A stretch of DNA of 64,000 nucleotides, taken from Actinomadura xylanilytica. GTDB taxonomy: Bacteria; Actinomycetota; Actinomycetes; Streptosporangiales; Streptosporangiaceae. Below the pieces are notes generated by a model. That model searched no databases and was not told where the DNA came from. It saw only the letters and a list, made by a program, of their open reading frames with translations. The position numbers and the translations under genes were made by a program. Of this stretch, positions 7,964 to 15,853 are shown piece after piece; the stretch's first letter is position 1; each line of letters starts with the position of its first letter. Location: contig NZ_JASNWE010000004.1 in assembly GCF_030283145.1 (NCBI RefSeq), forward strand, positions 1,171,704 through 1,235,703, given 5' to 3'.

Positions 7964-8977
7964 CTAGTACTGCTCGGTCTCGGCGTAGCTCTGGTCGTCG
8001 TCGCCGTAGTTGTCGGCCGCCGCGCTCGGGTCGAACCCGGGCGGGGAGTCCTTCAGCGAGAGGCCCATGTCGTTGAGCTTCTGCTTGACCTCTTCGATCG
8101 ACTTGGCGCCGAAATTCCTTATATCCAGAAGGTCCTGCTCGCTGCGGGCGACCAGCTCGCCCACAGAGTGGATGCCCTCGCGCTTGAGGCAGTTGTAGGA
8201 CCGCACCGTGAGGTTGAGCTCCTCGATCGGCAGGGCCAGGTCCGCGGCGAGCGCGGCGTCGGTGGGCGAGGGGCCCATGTCGATGCCCTCGGCCTCGACG
8301 TTGAGCTCCCGGGCCAGCCCGAACAGCTCGACCAGGGTCTTGCCGGCGGACGCGACCGCGTCGCGCGGCAGCATCGCCTGCTTGGTCTCCACGTCGACGA
8401 TCAGCCGGTCGAAGTCGGTGCGCTGCTCGACTCGGGTGGCCTCGACCTTGTAGGTGACCTTGAGCACGGGCGAGTAGATGGAGTCGATCGGGATCCGGCC
8501 GATCTCCTGGCCCGGCTGCTTGTTCTGCGCGGCCGAGACGTAGCCGCGACCGCGCTCGACGGTCAGCTCCATCTCCAGCTTGGCCTTGTTGTTCAGCGTG
8601 GCGATGTGCAGGTCGGGGTTGTGCACCTCGACCCCGGCCGGCGGCGCGATGTCGGCCGCGGTCACCTCGCCGGGCCCCTGCTTGCGCAGGTACATCACCA
8701 CGGGCTCGTCGTGCTCGGACGAGACGACGAGCTCCTTGAGGTTCAGGATGATGTCGGTGACATCCTCCTTGACCCCCGGGACCGTGGAGAACTCGTGGAG
8801 GACGCCCTCGATCCGGATGCTGGTGACGGCGGCGCCGGGAATCGAGGAGAGCAGCGTGCGACGCAGCGAGTTGCCGATCGTGTAGCCGAAGCCCGGCTCC
8901 AGCGGCTCGATGGTGAACCGCGACCGGTACTCGTCGACCTGCTCTTCGGTGAGAGTGGGACGCTGTGCGATGAGCAT
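7964..8977 (-). CDS. rpoA: RNA polymerase alpha subunit
   Basis: Scaffold subunit that dimerises to nucleate assembly of the beta and beta-prime subunits. Its C-terminal domain contacts UP elements and activators. The product is 337 aa, the normal size. The N-terminal domain (about 1-235) shows GFGYTIGNSLRRTLLSSIPG. The C-terminal domain (about 255-320) has the helix-hairpin-helix region EGIHSVGELVARSEQDLLDIRNFG, followed by a short acidic tail. The ATG start encodes MLIAQRPTL. It lies between rpsD and rplQ, the canonical order. Confidence 0.98.
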   Translation of the reverse strand: MLIAQRPTLTEEQVDEYRSRFTIEPLEPGFGYTIGNSLRRTLLSSIPGAAVTSIRIEGVLHEFSTVPGVKEDVTDIILNLKELVVSSEHDEPVVMYLRKQGPGEVTAADIAPPAGVEVHNPDLHIATLNNKAKLEMELTVERGRGYVSAAQNKQPGQEIGRIPIDSIYSPVLKVTYKVEATRVEQRTDFDRLIVDVETKQAMLPRDAVASAGKTLVELFGLARELNVEAEGIDMGPSPTDAALAADLALPIEELNLTVRSYNCLKREGIHSVGELVARSEQDLLDIRNFGAKSIEEVKQKLNDMGLSLKDSPPGFDPSAAADNYGDDDQSYAETEQY

Positions 8978-9097
8978 GGTGATGCCTTCTTTCCGCGGTG
9001 CCCGCTATTTGACGACCGCGTTCTCTATTCTGCCCGAACTCGCCGGGATCCCACATACCCCCCGGAGGAGGCGGCGGGATCCCGGCGAGGGCGAGGA

Positions 9098-9724
9098 CTA
9101 CTTGGAGTAGTACTCGACGATGAGCTGCTCCTGGATCGGAGCGTCGATCTGCTGCCGGACGGGCAGCGAGTGCACGAGGATGCGCATCTTGTCAGCGTCG
9201 ACCCCGAGCCAGGCCGGGACCTGGCGCTCGCCGGACTCGGCCTTGGCGACCGCGAACGGCGTCAGCTCGAGGGACTTGCCCTTGACGTCGACGATGTCGG
9301 CCTCGCCCACCAGGGCGGACGGGATGTCGACCTTGCGGCCGTTCACCCGGATGTGGCCGTGGCGGATGAGCTGGCGGGCCATGTCGCGGGACTTGGCGAA
9401 GCCGCCGCGGTAGACCACGTTGTCGAGACGGCGCTCGAGCAGCACGAGCATGTTCTCGCCCGTCTTGCCGCCCTGGCGGTTGGCCTCGGCGTAGTAGTTG
9501 CTGAACTGCCGCTCCAGCACGCCGTAGATGCGGCGGGCCTTCTGCTTCTCGCGAAGCTGGAGCAGGTACTCGGTCTCCTTGGGACGACCGCGACCGTGCT
9601 CACCCGGCGGGTAGGGACGGATCTCGATCGGGCACTTGGGGCCCTCGCACTTGCTGCCCTTGAGGAACAGCTTCATCTTCTCGCGGCGGCAAAGCTTGCA
9701 GTCCGCGCCGGTGTAACGTGCCAT
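9098..9724 (-). CDS. rpsD: 30S ribosomal protein S4 (zinc-binding type)
   Basis: Primary 16S rRNA-binding protein that nucleates 30S assembly, and in many bacteria autoregulates its operon. The product is 208 aa. The N-terminus carries four cysteines (residues 9, 12, 26 and 31, in DCKLC and KCEGPKC) expected to bind zinc, so this is the C+ form. The S4 RNA-binding domain follows near 98-160 (ERRLDNVVYRGGFAKSRDMARQL). The order is rpsK, rpsD, rpoA, with a 91-nt gap after rpsK. Confidence 0.98.
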   Translation of the reverse strand: MARYTGADCKLCRREKMKLFLKGSKCEGPKCPIEIRPYPPGEHGRGRPKETEYLLQLREKQKARRIYGVLERQFSNYYAEANRQGGKTGENMLVLLERRLDNVVYRGGFAKSRDMARQLIRHGHIRVNGRKVDIPSALVGEADIVDVKGKSLELTPFAVAKAESGERQVPAWLGVDADKMRILVHSLPVRQQIDAPIQEQLIVEYYSK

Positions 9725-9815
9725 TTTCCTGTTCTCCCCCTGCCTCAGACGCGCCGGTTGTTGGACGCGACCGGGCGCTGGTCGCCCTGGGCAAATTCCA
9801 CATTGCTCATGACGG

Positions 9816-10217
9816 TCAGACCCGCCGGCGCTTGGGCGGGCGGCAGCCGTTGTGCGGAACGGGCGTGACGTCCTGGATGGAGCCCACCTCGAGGCCGGTC
9901 GCCTGAAGCGACCGGATGGCGGTCTCGCGACCCGAACCCGGGCCCTTGACGAAGACGTCGACCTTGCGCATGCCGTGCTCCATCGCGCGCCGGGCGGCGG
10001 CCTCGGCGGCCTGCTGCGCGGCGAACGGGGTCGACTTGCGCGAGCCCTTGAAGCCCACGTGGCCGGAGGAGGCCCAGGCGATCACGTTGCCGTTGGGGTC
10101 GGTGATCGAAACGATCGTGTTGTTGAACGTGCTCTTGATGTGGGCGTGCCCATGAGCGACGTTCTTCTTTTCCTTGCGGCGCACCTTCTTGGCGCCGACA
10201 CGGCTCTTGGGAGGCAT
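9816..10217 (-). CDS. rpsK: 30S ribosomal protein S11
   Basis: Platform protein near the 3-prime end of 16S rRNA and the mRNA exit. The product is 133 aa starting MPPKSRVGAKKVRRKEKKN, with HIKSTFNNTIVSITD, GNVIAWASSG and the C-terminal DVTPVPHNGCRPPKRRRV. The length is normal and no extensions are seen. It lies 55 nt after rpsM. Confidence 0.98.
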   Translation of the reverse strand: MPPKSRVGAKKVRRKEKKNVAHGHAHIKSTFNNTIVSITDPNGNVIAWASSGHVGFKGSRKSTPFAAQQAAEAAARRAMEHGMRKVDVFVKGPGSGRETAIRSLQATGLEVGSIQDVTPVPHNGCRPPKRRRV

Positions 10218-10272
10218 CTGCTCTCTCTACTCCTGAGGTCGTCGATCCGGACGGACCGATGGTCCGGGCGGA

Positions 10273-10653
10273 CTACTTCTTGCCGGCCTTCTTCTTGCCG
10301 GCCACGGTCTTCTTCTTGCCCTTGCGGGTACGCGCGTTGGTCTGGGTGCGCTGACCGTGCACGGGCAGCCCGCGACGGTGCCGGACGCCCTGGTAGCAAC
10401 CAATTTCGATCTTGCGGCGGATGTCCGCCTGGACCTCGCGGCGAAGGTCACCCTCGACCTTGTAGTTCGCGTCGATCCAGTCGCGCAGCCGCACCAGTTC
10501 GTCGTCACCCAGCTGGTGCACCCGCAGGTCACCGCTGATGCCGGTGCCCTCCAGGGTCTCCAGCGCGCGGGTCCGGCCGATGCCGAAGACGTAGGTGAGA
10601 GCGACCTCGAGGCGCTTTTCGCGCGGGAGGTCGACGCCGAGCAGGCGTGCCAT
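10273..10653 (-). CDS. rpsM: 30S ribosomal protein S13
   Basis: Head protein contacting the P-site tRNA and bridging to the 50S. The product is 126 aa from the ATG encoding MARLLGVDLPREKRLEVAL. An upstream in-frame start would add 17 residues not found in the family, so it is rejected. The motifs YVFGIGRTRA, YQGVRHRRGLPVHGQRTQTNARTRKG and the Lys-rich tail are standard. It lies 186 nt after rpmJ. Confidence 0.98.
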   Translation of the reverse strand: MARLLGVDLPREKRLEVALTYVFGIGRTRALETLEGTGISGDLRVHQLGDDELVRLRDWIDANYKVEGDLRREVQADIRRKIEIGCYQGVRHRRGLPVHGQRTQTNARTRKGKKKTVAGKKKAGKK

Positions 10654-10839
10654 CTCGGGCAGTTCCCTTCGTTTCACGGAGGTATGGACGCATCGCCTCC
10701 GCACACACCCTGCCCGGGTGGCGGCCCCGGCCTCCGTCGTCCGAGGGTCCCTTCACACGCCGGTGCCGCACGACCGATCAAGGTCGTGCGGCCACCGGGG
10801 GGTGAAGGCTTGCGATGCGCTTGCGGTAATGGCGGGCGG

Positions 10840-10953
10840 TCAGCCCTGGCGCTGCTTGTGGCGCGGGTCGGAGCAGATGACCATGACCCGGCCGTGCCGG
10901 CGGATGACGCGGCACTTGTTGCAGATCTTCTTGACGCTCGGCTTGACCTTCAC
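10840..10953 (-). CDS. rpmJ: 50S ribosomal protein L36
   Basis: Smallest large-subunit protein, 37 aa. The start is the GTG at 10953, preceded by AGGAG at five-base spacing; the product begins VKVKPSVKKICNKC. The zinc-ribbon ligands are visible (CNKC, then Cys 27 and His 32 in ICSDPRHKQ), so this is the C+ version. It lies 144 nt after infA. Confidence 0.97.
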   Translation of the reverse strand: MKVKPSVKKICNKCRVIRRHGRVMVICSDPRHKQRQG

Positions 10954-11097
10954 TGGGTCTCCTAAAGGATCAGGGTCACCCCCGTGCCGCCACGCACGGG
11001 GAAGGCAACCCCAGTGGATGTGAAGCGGTCTCCTCCCCAACCGGAGGGGAGACCGTCTCCCGTCACCTCGGCGGGCGGCCGGGGCGCGGGATCGTTT

Positions 11098-11319
11098 TCA
11101 CTTGTAGCGGTAGACGATCCGACCGCGCGTGAGGTCGTAGGGGCTCAACTCCACAACGACGCGGTCGTCCGGCAGAATTCGGATGTAGTGCATCCGCATC
11201 TTGCCGCTGATGTGGGCGAGCACCTTGTGCCCGTTGTCCAGTTCCACCCTGAACATGGCGTTCGGGAGGGACTCGATGACGGTGCCCTCGATCTCGATGG
11301 CCCCTTCTTTCTTGGGCAT
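11098..11319 (-). CDS. infA: Translation initiation factor IF-1
   Basis: Binds the 30S A site during initiation and modulates IF2 and IF3. The product is 73 aa with a single OB-fold: IEIEGTVIESLPNAMFRVEL, GHKVLAHISGKMRMHYIRIL and GDRVVVELSPYDLTRGRI-type blocks (here DDRVVVELSPYDLTRGRI). It heads the infA-rpmJ-rpsM-rpsK-rpsD-rpoA-rplQ segment. In many actinobacteria map lies directly upstream; here five unrelated genes intervene. A plausible promoter lies at 11451-11480. Confidence 0.98.
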   Translation of the reverse strand: MPKKEGAIEIEGTVIESLPNAMFRVELDNGHKVLAHISGKMRMHYIRILPDDRVVVELSPYDLTRGRIVYRYK

Positions 11320-11450
11320 GTCCTCCGCGCTTCGCTGATCGGCTCATTGGACGCGGCCCGGAGCCCCCAAGGGGATTCGGCCGCACCCAGGCGAAGGCGT
11401 CGGAGACGCACAAGCAGGGGTTGAGGCGGCCTACAACGGACCGACATAGG

Positions 11451-11480
11451 AGTCTACGTCACCGGGCCGCCGAATGCGAA
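11451..11480 (-). promoter_or_regulatory. Candidate promoter of the infA operon
   Basis: On the minus strand TTCGCA (11475-11480) and TAGACT (11451-11456) are spaced by 18 bases and point to infA. The same TAGACT -10 and 18-base spacing recur in the candidate tRNA-Trp promoter. The -35 element matches only weakly. Confidence 0.4.
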
Positions 11481-11579
11481 ATTATCGCACGATCCGGCTC
11501 CGGAGACTGCTCCCGATACAAGCATACCTCGCTCCCGCGTTGTACCTTTCGAGGAGAGAAACGTCCAGGGAGGATCGGC

Positions 11580-12137
11580 ATGCCGAGCTATGACTTCGCG
11601 CTGCTCCTCAGCCGTCCCCTCTACGAGGAGGAGCTCGACCCGCTGTTCGACCGCACCCACGGCGCGGTGACGGTGTCGATCATCAGTGAGCCCCAGCACG
11701 CCGATCGCCCCGGCAACGCCTCCTGCTCATGGCAGGGCGCGACCCTCGCCGCGGCGATCATGGATGTGGTGGAGCACGTCGAGGCGAGCGCCCCCGGCCT
11801 GCACGTCCTCCAGGTCGAGGCCGACCCGCTGCTGACCATCCGCGACATCGCCGAGCGGGTCGGCCGCTCGGTCGACTCGGTCCGGCTGGCGATCACCGGG
11901 GCGCGCGGCCCCGGCGGCTTTCCCGCGTCCGAGATCTCGTCCGCGGGGCACCGGCTGTGGCGCTGGTCCAAAGTGGCCGCGTGGTACGGCCTCGACGACC
12001 CGCAGCTCATCGAGGCCAAGCCCACCGCGCAGGCCATCAACGGCTGGCTCGCGCTGCGCGACGTGGTACCCGATGTGGCCCCGGCACCGGAGGACGTCAC
12101 CTCCGCGCTGTCGGCCGTCATCCCCCGCGTCGCCTGA
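11580..12137 (+). CDS. Helix-turn-helix domain protein of unknown role
   Basis: 185-aa predicted cytoplasmic protein starting MPSYDFALLLSRPL, with AGGGAGG six bases upstream of the ATG. Residues 1-80 are an alpha/beta region with no family recognised. Residues 82-125 (LLTIRDIAERVGRSVDSVRLAITGARGPG) look like a MerR/AlpA-like winged helix-turn-helix, followed by WRWSKVAAWYG, a motif typical of that fold. A C-terminal helix region completes it. Similar small proteins are common in actinobacteria without known function. It is divergent from infA and converges on the sortase gene. Confidence 0.75.
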   Translation: MPSYDFALLLSRPLYEEELDPLFDRTHGAVTVSIISEPQHADRPGNASCSWQGATLAAAIMDVVEHVEASAPGLHVLQVEADPLLTIRDIAERVGRSVDSVRLAITGARGPGGFPASEISSAGHRLWRWSKVAAWYGLDDPQLIEAKPTAQAINGWLALRDVVPDVAPAPEDVTSALSAVIPRVA

Positions 12138-12210
12138 GGACAGGCCGCATGAGAGACGCCGCCTGAACAGACGAGGACCGAAACCCGGGTCGCGACGCGG
12201 TCGGGCGCGC

Positions 12211-12918
12211 TCACGTACGGACCAGGTCGGTGAGGCGGTAGGCCGCCGCGAAGGTCGCGTACACGATCAGGTTGTCGTCGTAGGCGCGACGCGCGCGGTC
12301 GTACCGTCCGGCGCAGGTGATCAGGCGCAGCTCGGGCCGTCCGCCCGAGGCGTGCACCCGCGCCGCCGGGAAGCTGCCCTTGGGCGCCTGCTCGGCGGAG
12401 ACCATCCGGAACACCGCGACCGTGTCGTCGGCCCGGACGACACCGATCAGGTCGCCCGGCCTCAGCTCCCTCAGCCGCGCGAACACGGCCGGTCCCGACG
12501 AGGTGGCCAGGTGGCCGACGAGCACCGCCGCGCCCGGCTCGCCGGGGCTCGGGCCCCGCTCATACCAGCCCGCCCGGTCGCGATCGCGCCCGGGCGGCGG
12601 CACGATCGCACCGTCCCGGCCACGCCCGACACGCGCGAGCGTCGCGTGCACCCCGATCTTCGGGATCGCCACCGAGACCGGCAGCGCCCGGCCGAGCATG
12701 CCGCGCAGCGGGATCGGCGCGGCCCGCCCGTCCGGCCCGGCGGCCCGCTCGCCCGGCGGCGCGATCAGCCCCGGAAGCGCCATCACCTCGCGTGCGGCCC
12801 CCGGACGGCCCTGCCGGGCGTACGCGCAGCATCCGACGGCCTGGGGGTGCCCCATGGCCGCGTCCAGCGCACAGCGGCTCCTGGCGCCTCCGCGGCGCCC
12901 CCCGCACCGGTCAGCCAT
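12211..12918 (-). CDS. Sortase (class E/F-like), no visible membrane anchor
   Basis: Cysteine transpeptidase family that attaches proteins to the cell wall. The product is 235 aa from the ATG overlapping the upstream stop codon. The sortase domain covers about 78-225. The catalytic triad is visible: His136 in VGHLATSSGP, Cys202 in LRLITCAGR, and an Arg at 210/211 in RARRAYDDN. The first 75 residues contain no hydrophobic segment in this or either alternative frame, although sortases normally have an N-terminal signal-anchor. The anchor is therefore lost, very divergent, or supplied in trans. It is translationally coupled to the secreted protein gene upstream, a pairing known for actinobacterial class F sortases. 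Whether it is active is unknown. Confidence 0.82.
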   Translation of the reverse strand: MADRCGGRRGGARSRCALDAAMGHPQAVGCCAYARQGRPGAAREVMALPGLIAPPGERAAGPDGRAAPIPLRGMLGRALPVSVAIPKIGVHATLARVGRGRDGAIVPPPGRDRDRAGWYERGPSPGEPGAAVLVGHLATSSGPAVFARLRELRPGDLIGVVRADDTVAVFRMVSAEQAPKGSFPAARVHASGGRPELRLITCAGRYDRARRAYDDNLIVYATFAAAYRLTDLVRT

Positions 12919-13426
12919 CGGAGCCCGACCGGCGCTTCCGGCCGACCAGCAGGCCCAGCCCGGCGGCCAGCGACAGCACCACCCCGGCCCCCACCGTGAC
13001 CAGCACCCCCCAGTCGCGCCCGGACCGCGCCGCCGCGAGGCCGGACGCGAGCCCGCCGCCCCCGGCGTCGGAGCCCTGGACGAGCTCGGTGACCGTGATC
13101 CGTCCGGCCAGGATCCCGCCGCCGGCGCACGCCACCTCCACCGGGTACACGCCGGGCTCGGCGCCGGGATCGATCGGCGCCGCCCCGAACGGACGCGGCG
13201 TCGTCGCGTCCAGCGCGTACCGGAGATCGACCCGCGAGCCGATGGGGAACGCCTTGGACCGCGCCGTCGGATCCGTGCAGGTGTCGGGCACCGAGAGCTG
13301 GACCGACTCCCCGGGCTGCACCGTCCCCGGCTCCACCCGCACGCTCCCGTCCGCACGCGCGCCGGGCGCGGCCAGCAGCGCGGCACAGGCCACCGCCGCC
13401 AAGGCCGCCTTCGTCTTGCGGGCCAT
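12911..13426 (-). CDS. Secreted membrane-anchored protein coupled to the sortase
   Basis: 171-aa protein. Residues 1-25 form a signal peptide (MARKTKAALAAVACAALLAAPGARA minus its last residues, cleavage near ARA). A beta-rich domain follows (VRVEPGTVQPGESVQLSVP), then a Gly-rich linker. A C-terminal helix near 140-163 (VTVGAGVVLSLAAGLGLLVG) ends in RKRR. This resembles a cell-wall-anchored protein layout, but no LPXTG or LAXTG motif precedes the helix. GGGGGAG lies just upstream of the ATG. Its stop overlaps the sortase start in an ATGGCTGA arrangement, so translation of the two is coupled. Confidence 0.78.
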   Translation of the reverse strand: MARKTKAALAAVACAALLAAPGARADGSVRVEPGTVQPGESVQLSVPDTCTDPTARSKAFPIGSRVDLRYALDATTPRPFGAAPIDPGAEPGVYPVEVACAGGGILAGRITVTELVQGSDAGGGGLASGLAAARSGRDWGVLVTVGAGVVLSLAAGLGLLVGRKRRSGSDG

Positions 13427-13614
13427 CGTCTCCCCCGGTCGGCCCCGGTGTCGGACGGGCCCGTGACCTTCTTCTCCCCGGGTCGAGTCGACAGCCCGGT
13501 CAACCGGGCGCAAAGATCATCCCAGCACTCGGCCCGGTGCCCAGCACCGCGCCCGGACCTTCGGATGTGACCGAACCGCGAGACCGTGATGTGCTTACCG
13601 GAGGGGGAGGATCG

Positions 13615-14430
13615 ATGGCGATCATTGCTCAGCTGAGCGACATCCACCTGGCCGTCGGCCGCGACGGCGAGGTGGACGACGGTTCGGGCCCCGTCAGGGC
13701 GCTGCGGGCCGCGGTGTCGAGCCTGCTCTCGCTGCCCGCGCGCCCCGACGCCGTCGTGCTCACCGGCGATCTGGCCGACGGCGGACTGCCCGCCGAGTAC
13801 GCCCGGCTGCACGCGCTGCTCTCCCCGCTGCCCATGGCGGTGCACCCGATGCCCGGCACCCACGACGACCGCGACGCGCTGCGCGCGGCGTTCCGCGACC
13901 ACACCGCCGTGGCCGGCTCCGGAACCGCCCCACAGGCCCCCGTGCAGTACGCGGCGGCCGTGGGCGGCGCCAGGCTGGTCTGCTGCGACACCACCGGCGA
14001 CGGCGCCCTGCGCGGGCAGATGGACTCCGCCAGGCTCGACTGGCTCGACCGGACGCTCGCCGCCGAGCCGGCCACGCCGACCGTGGTGGCCACCCACCAC
14101 CCGCCCTACCCGGTCGGGATCCGCTTCATCGACGACATGCGCTTCGCCGACCCGTCCGGGCTCGCCGCCGTCATCGCCCGGCACCCGCAGGTGGTTCGGA
14201 TCATCAGCGGGCACGTGCACCGGGGCTCGGTGGGGTCGCTGGCCGGAACGGTCAGCACCACCTGCCCGAGCACCTACCGGCAGCTCTTCCTCGATCTCAC
14301 CCGCCCGGGACGCGCCGCGGTGACCGGTGAGCCCGCCGGGTTCGCCGTCCACCTGATCGGCACCGACGGGACGGCGACCACGCACTTCGTCCCGACCGGC
14401 AACTACCGTCCGCTCATGGACGTCGAATAG
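13615..14430 (+). CDS. Calcineurin-like phosphoesterase (class III cAMP phosphodiesterase-like)
   Basis: 271-aa predicted di-metal phosphodiesterase, related to the CpdA/GpdQ/Rv0805 group that hydrolyses phosphodiesters such as cyclic nucleotides or glycerophosphodiesters. Metal-site motifs in order: SDIH (Asp9, His11), TGDLAD (Asp52), GTHDD (82-83), THH (161-162) and SGHVH (His200, His202). The metal-bridging Asn of the usual GNHD motif is Thr82 here, so metal binding or rate may differ. GGAGGGGGAGG precedes the ATG. An in-frame start 26 codons earlier lacks such a site and is rejected. It converges on the DUF1707 gene with 15 nt between stops. Confidence 0.88.
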   Translation: MAIIAQLSDIHLAVGRDGEVDDGSGPVRALRAAVSSLLSLPARPDAVVLTGDLADGGLPAEYARLHALLSPLPMAVHPMPGTHDDRDALRAAFRDHTAVAGSGTAPQAPVQYAAAVGGARLVCCDTTGDGALRGQMDSARLDWLDRTLAAEPATPTVVATHHPPYPVGIRFIDDMRFADPSGLAAVIARHPQVVRIISGHVHRGSVGSLAGTVSTTCPSTYRQLFLDLTRPGRAAVTGEPAGFAVHLIGTDGTATTHFVPTGNYRPLMDVE

Positions 14431-14445
14431 CCCGCGGGGGCGGGG

Positions 14446-14886
14446 TCAGCCGCGCCTCGCGCGGATGGTGTTGACCAGCAGCACGACGCCCCACGGCCCG
14501 GCGATCCACAGCCACCACGGGAAGACCAGCGTGCCGGTCAACGCCATGATCAGCCAGATCGTCAGGTTGATCCCGCTCACCGCGGCCCACGCCGACCACA
14601 TCGCCGCGGACCCCCGCAGCTCGATCCCCCCGCCGGACGGGCGCCGCGCGGGCACACTCGCGGTGCCCTTCTGCGCGACCGGGAACGGGTGGTCGTACAG
14701 GTCCTCCTCGGGCAGGTCGGCGGTGACCTGGTCGAGCTCGCCGAGCGTCCTGGCCTCGAAGACCGCCTCGATCCGCTCCTGGAGCTCCTCGGTGGTGATG
14801 CGGCCCTGGGCGCAGTGCTCACGCAGGCTGGCCGCGACCCGGTCACGGTCGGCGTCCGAGGCCCGCATCTCTGGGTTCGGCGCCAT
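14446..14886 (-). CDS. DUF1707 (SHOCT-like) domain protein with two membrane segments
   Basis: 146-aa protein. The N-terminal DUF1707 motif (about 8-60) reads MRASDADRDRVAASLREHCAQGRITTEELQER, followed by a linker. Two hydrophobic segments (about 100-120 and 122-140) are rich in Trp, with a short basic C-terminus. DUF1707 proteins are abundant in actinobacteria and are inner-membrane or membrane-associated proteins of unknown function. The ATG at 14886 is preferred because GAAGGGA lies nine bases before it. A TTG eight codons earlier overlaps the end of map and is the alternative. It probably belongs to the map transcript. Confidence 0.85.
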   Translation of the reverse strand: MAPNPEMRASDADRDRVAASLREHCAQGRITTEELQERIEAVFEARTLGELDQVTADLPEEDLYDHPFPVAQKGTASVPARRPSGGGIELRGSAAMWSAWAAVSGINLTIWLIMALTGTLVFPWWLWIAGPWGVVLLVNTIRARRG

Positions 14887-14906
14887 CTCGGTCGTCCCTT
14901 CGGTGC

Positions 14907-15728
14907 TCAACGGGAGGGTTCGCTACCCAGTCTGCCGAACCATTCCCGACCCTCGTCGAGGGCGGTCAGGACGCGGGGACCATCCTCGGTGACCGCGAAC
15001 GTGTGCTCGAAGTGGGCCGAGGAGCGCCCGTCAGTGGTGACGACCGTCCAGCCGTCCTCCAACTCCAGCGTATCTTTGGTGCCGAGATTCACCATGGGCT
15101 CGACGGCGAAGCACATCCCGGGCTCCAGCACCGGCCCGTGGCCGGGCGGGCCGTGGTTGGGGATCAGCGGGTCCATGTGCATCTCGGTGCCGATCCCGTG
15201 CCCGCCGTAGCCCTCGACGATGCCGTACGGGCCCTGAGCGCGAATGTAGGACTCGATCGCGTGGGACATGTCGGTGAGGTGGGCCCCGGCGACGCCGGCC
15301 CGCAGGCCGTGCCACAGGGACTCCTCGGTCACCTCGATCAGCCTGGCCAGCTCGGCGTCGATCTCGCCGACCGGCACCGTGATCGCCGAGTCGCCGTGCC
15401 AGCCCTGCACGATGGCGCCGCAGTCGATGGAGATCACATCGCCGTCCCGCAGCACCTTGCCGGCGTTCGGGATGCCGTGCACGATCTCCTCGTTGACCGA
15501 GGCGCAGATCGTGCCGGTGAAGCCGTGGTAGCCCTTGAACGAGGGGACGCCGCCGTGGTCGCGGATGTTCGCCTCGGCGATCACGTCCAGGTCCATGGTG
15601 CTGATCCCGGGCTTCACCGCCTCGCGGAGCAGCTTCAGCGTCTCGCCGACCAGGACCCCGGCCGCGCGCATCAACTCGATCTGCTCCGCGGTCTTCATCT
15701 GGACCTCGGGCCTACGCCGTTTGAACAT
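14907..15728 (-). CDS. map: Type I methionine aminopeptidase
   Basis: Cytoplasmic metalloenzyme that removes the N-terminal Met from nascent proteins. The product is 273 aa. The five metal ligands are visible: Asp102 and Asp113 (ISIDCGAIVQGWHGDS), His177 (GYGGHGIG), Glu210 (CFAVEPMV) and Glu241 (HFEHTFAVTEDG). It lies downstream of adk, the usual secY-adk-map order. A start at the ATG ten codons in (MKTAEQIEL) is possible, but the first ATG has GGGGGAG close upstream and is kept. Confidence 0.96.
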   Translation of the reverse strand: MFKRRRPEVQMKTAEQIELMRAAGVLVGETLKLLREAVKPGISTMDLDVIAEANIRDHGGVPSFKGYHGFTGTICASVNEEIVHGIPNAGKVLRDGDVISIDCGAIVQGWHGDSAITVPVGEIDAELARLIEVTEESLWHGLRAGVAGAHLTDMSHAIESYIRAQGPYGIVEGYGGHGIGTEMHMDPLIPNHGPPGHGPVLEPGMCFAVEPMVNLGTKDTLELEDGWTVVTTDGRSSAHFEHTFAVTEDGPRVLTALDEGREWFGRLGSEPSR

Positions 15729-15853
15729 CTCTCCCCCAGAATCGGCGCCGGGGCGCCGCCAGGGGGGTCACCCCGCCGCGGCGCGTCCCGGCCGTGAACT
15801 CGACCGGCCGGTGCGCGGGCCCGCGGCGGGCGCGGCACCGGCCTCCTCCGCCG

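Noticed and set aside
12919..14385. Upstream extension of the sortase frame into the phosphoesterase region
   Set aside because: The frame remains open by chance. The ATG coupled to the preceding stop explains the gene better, and the extension overlaps two real genes.
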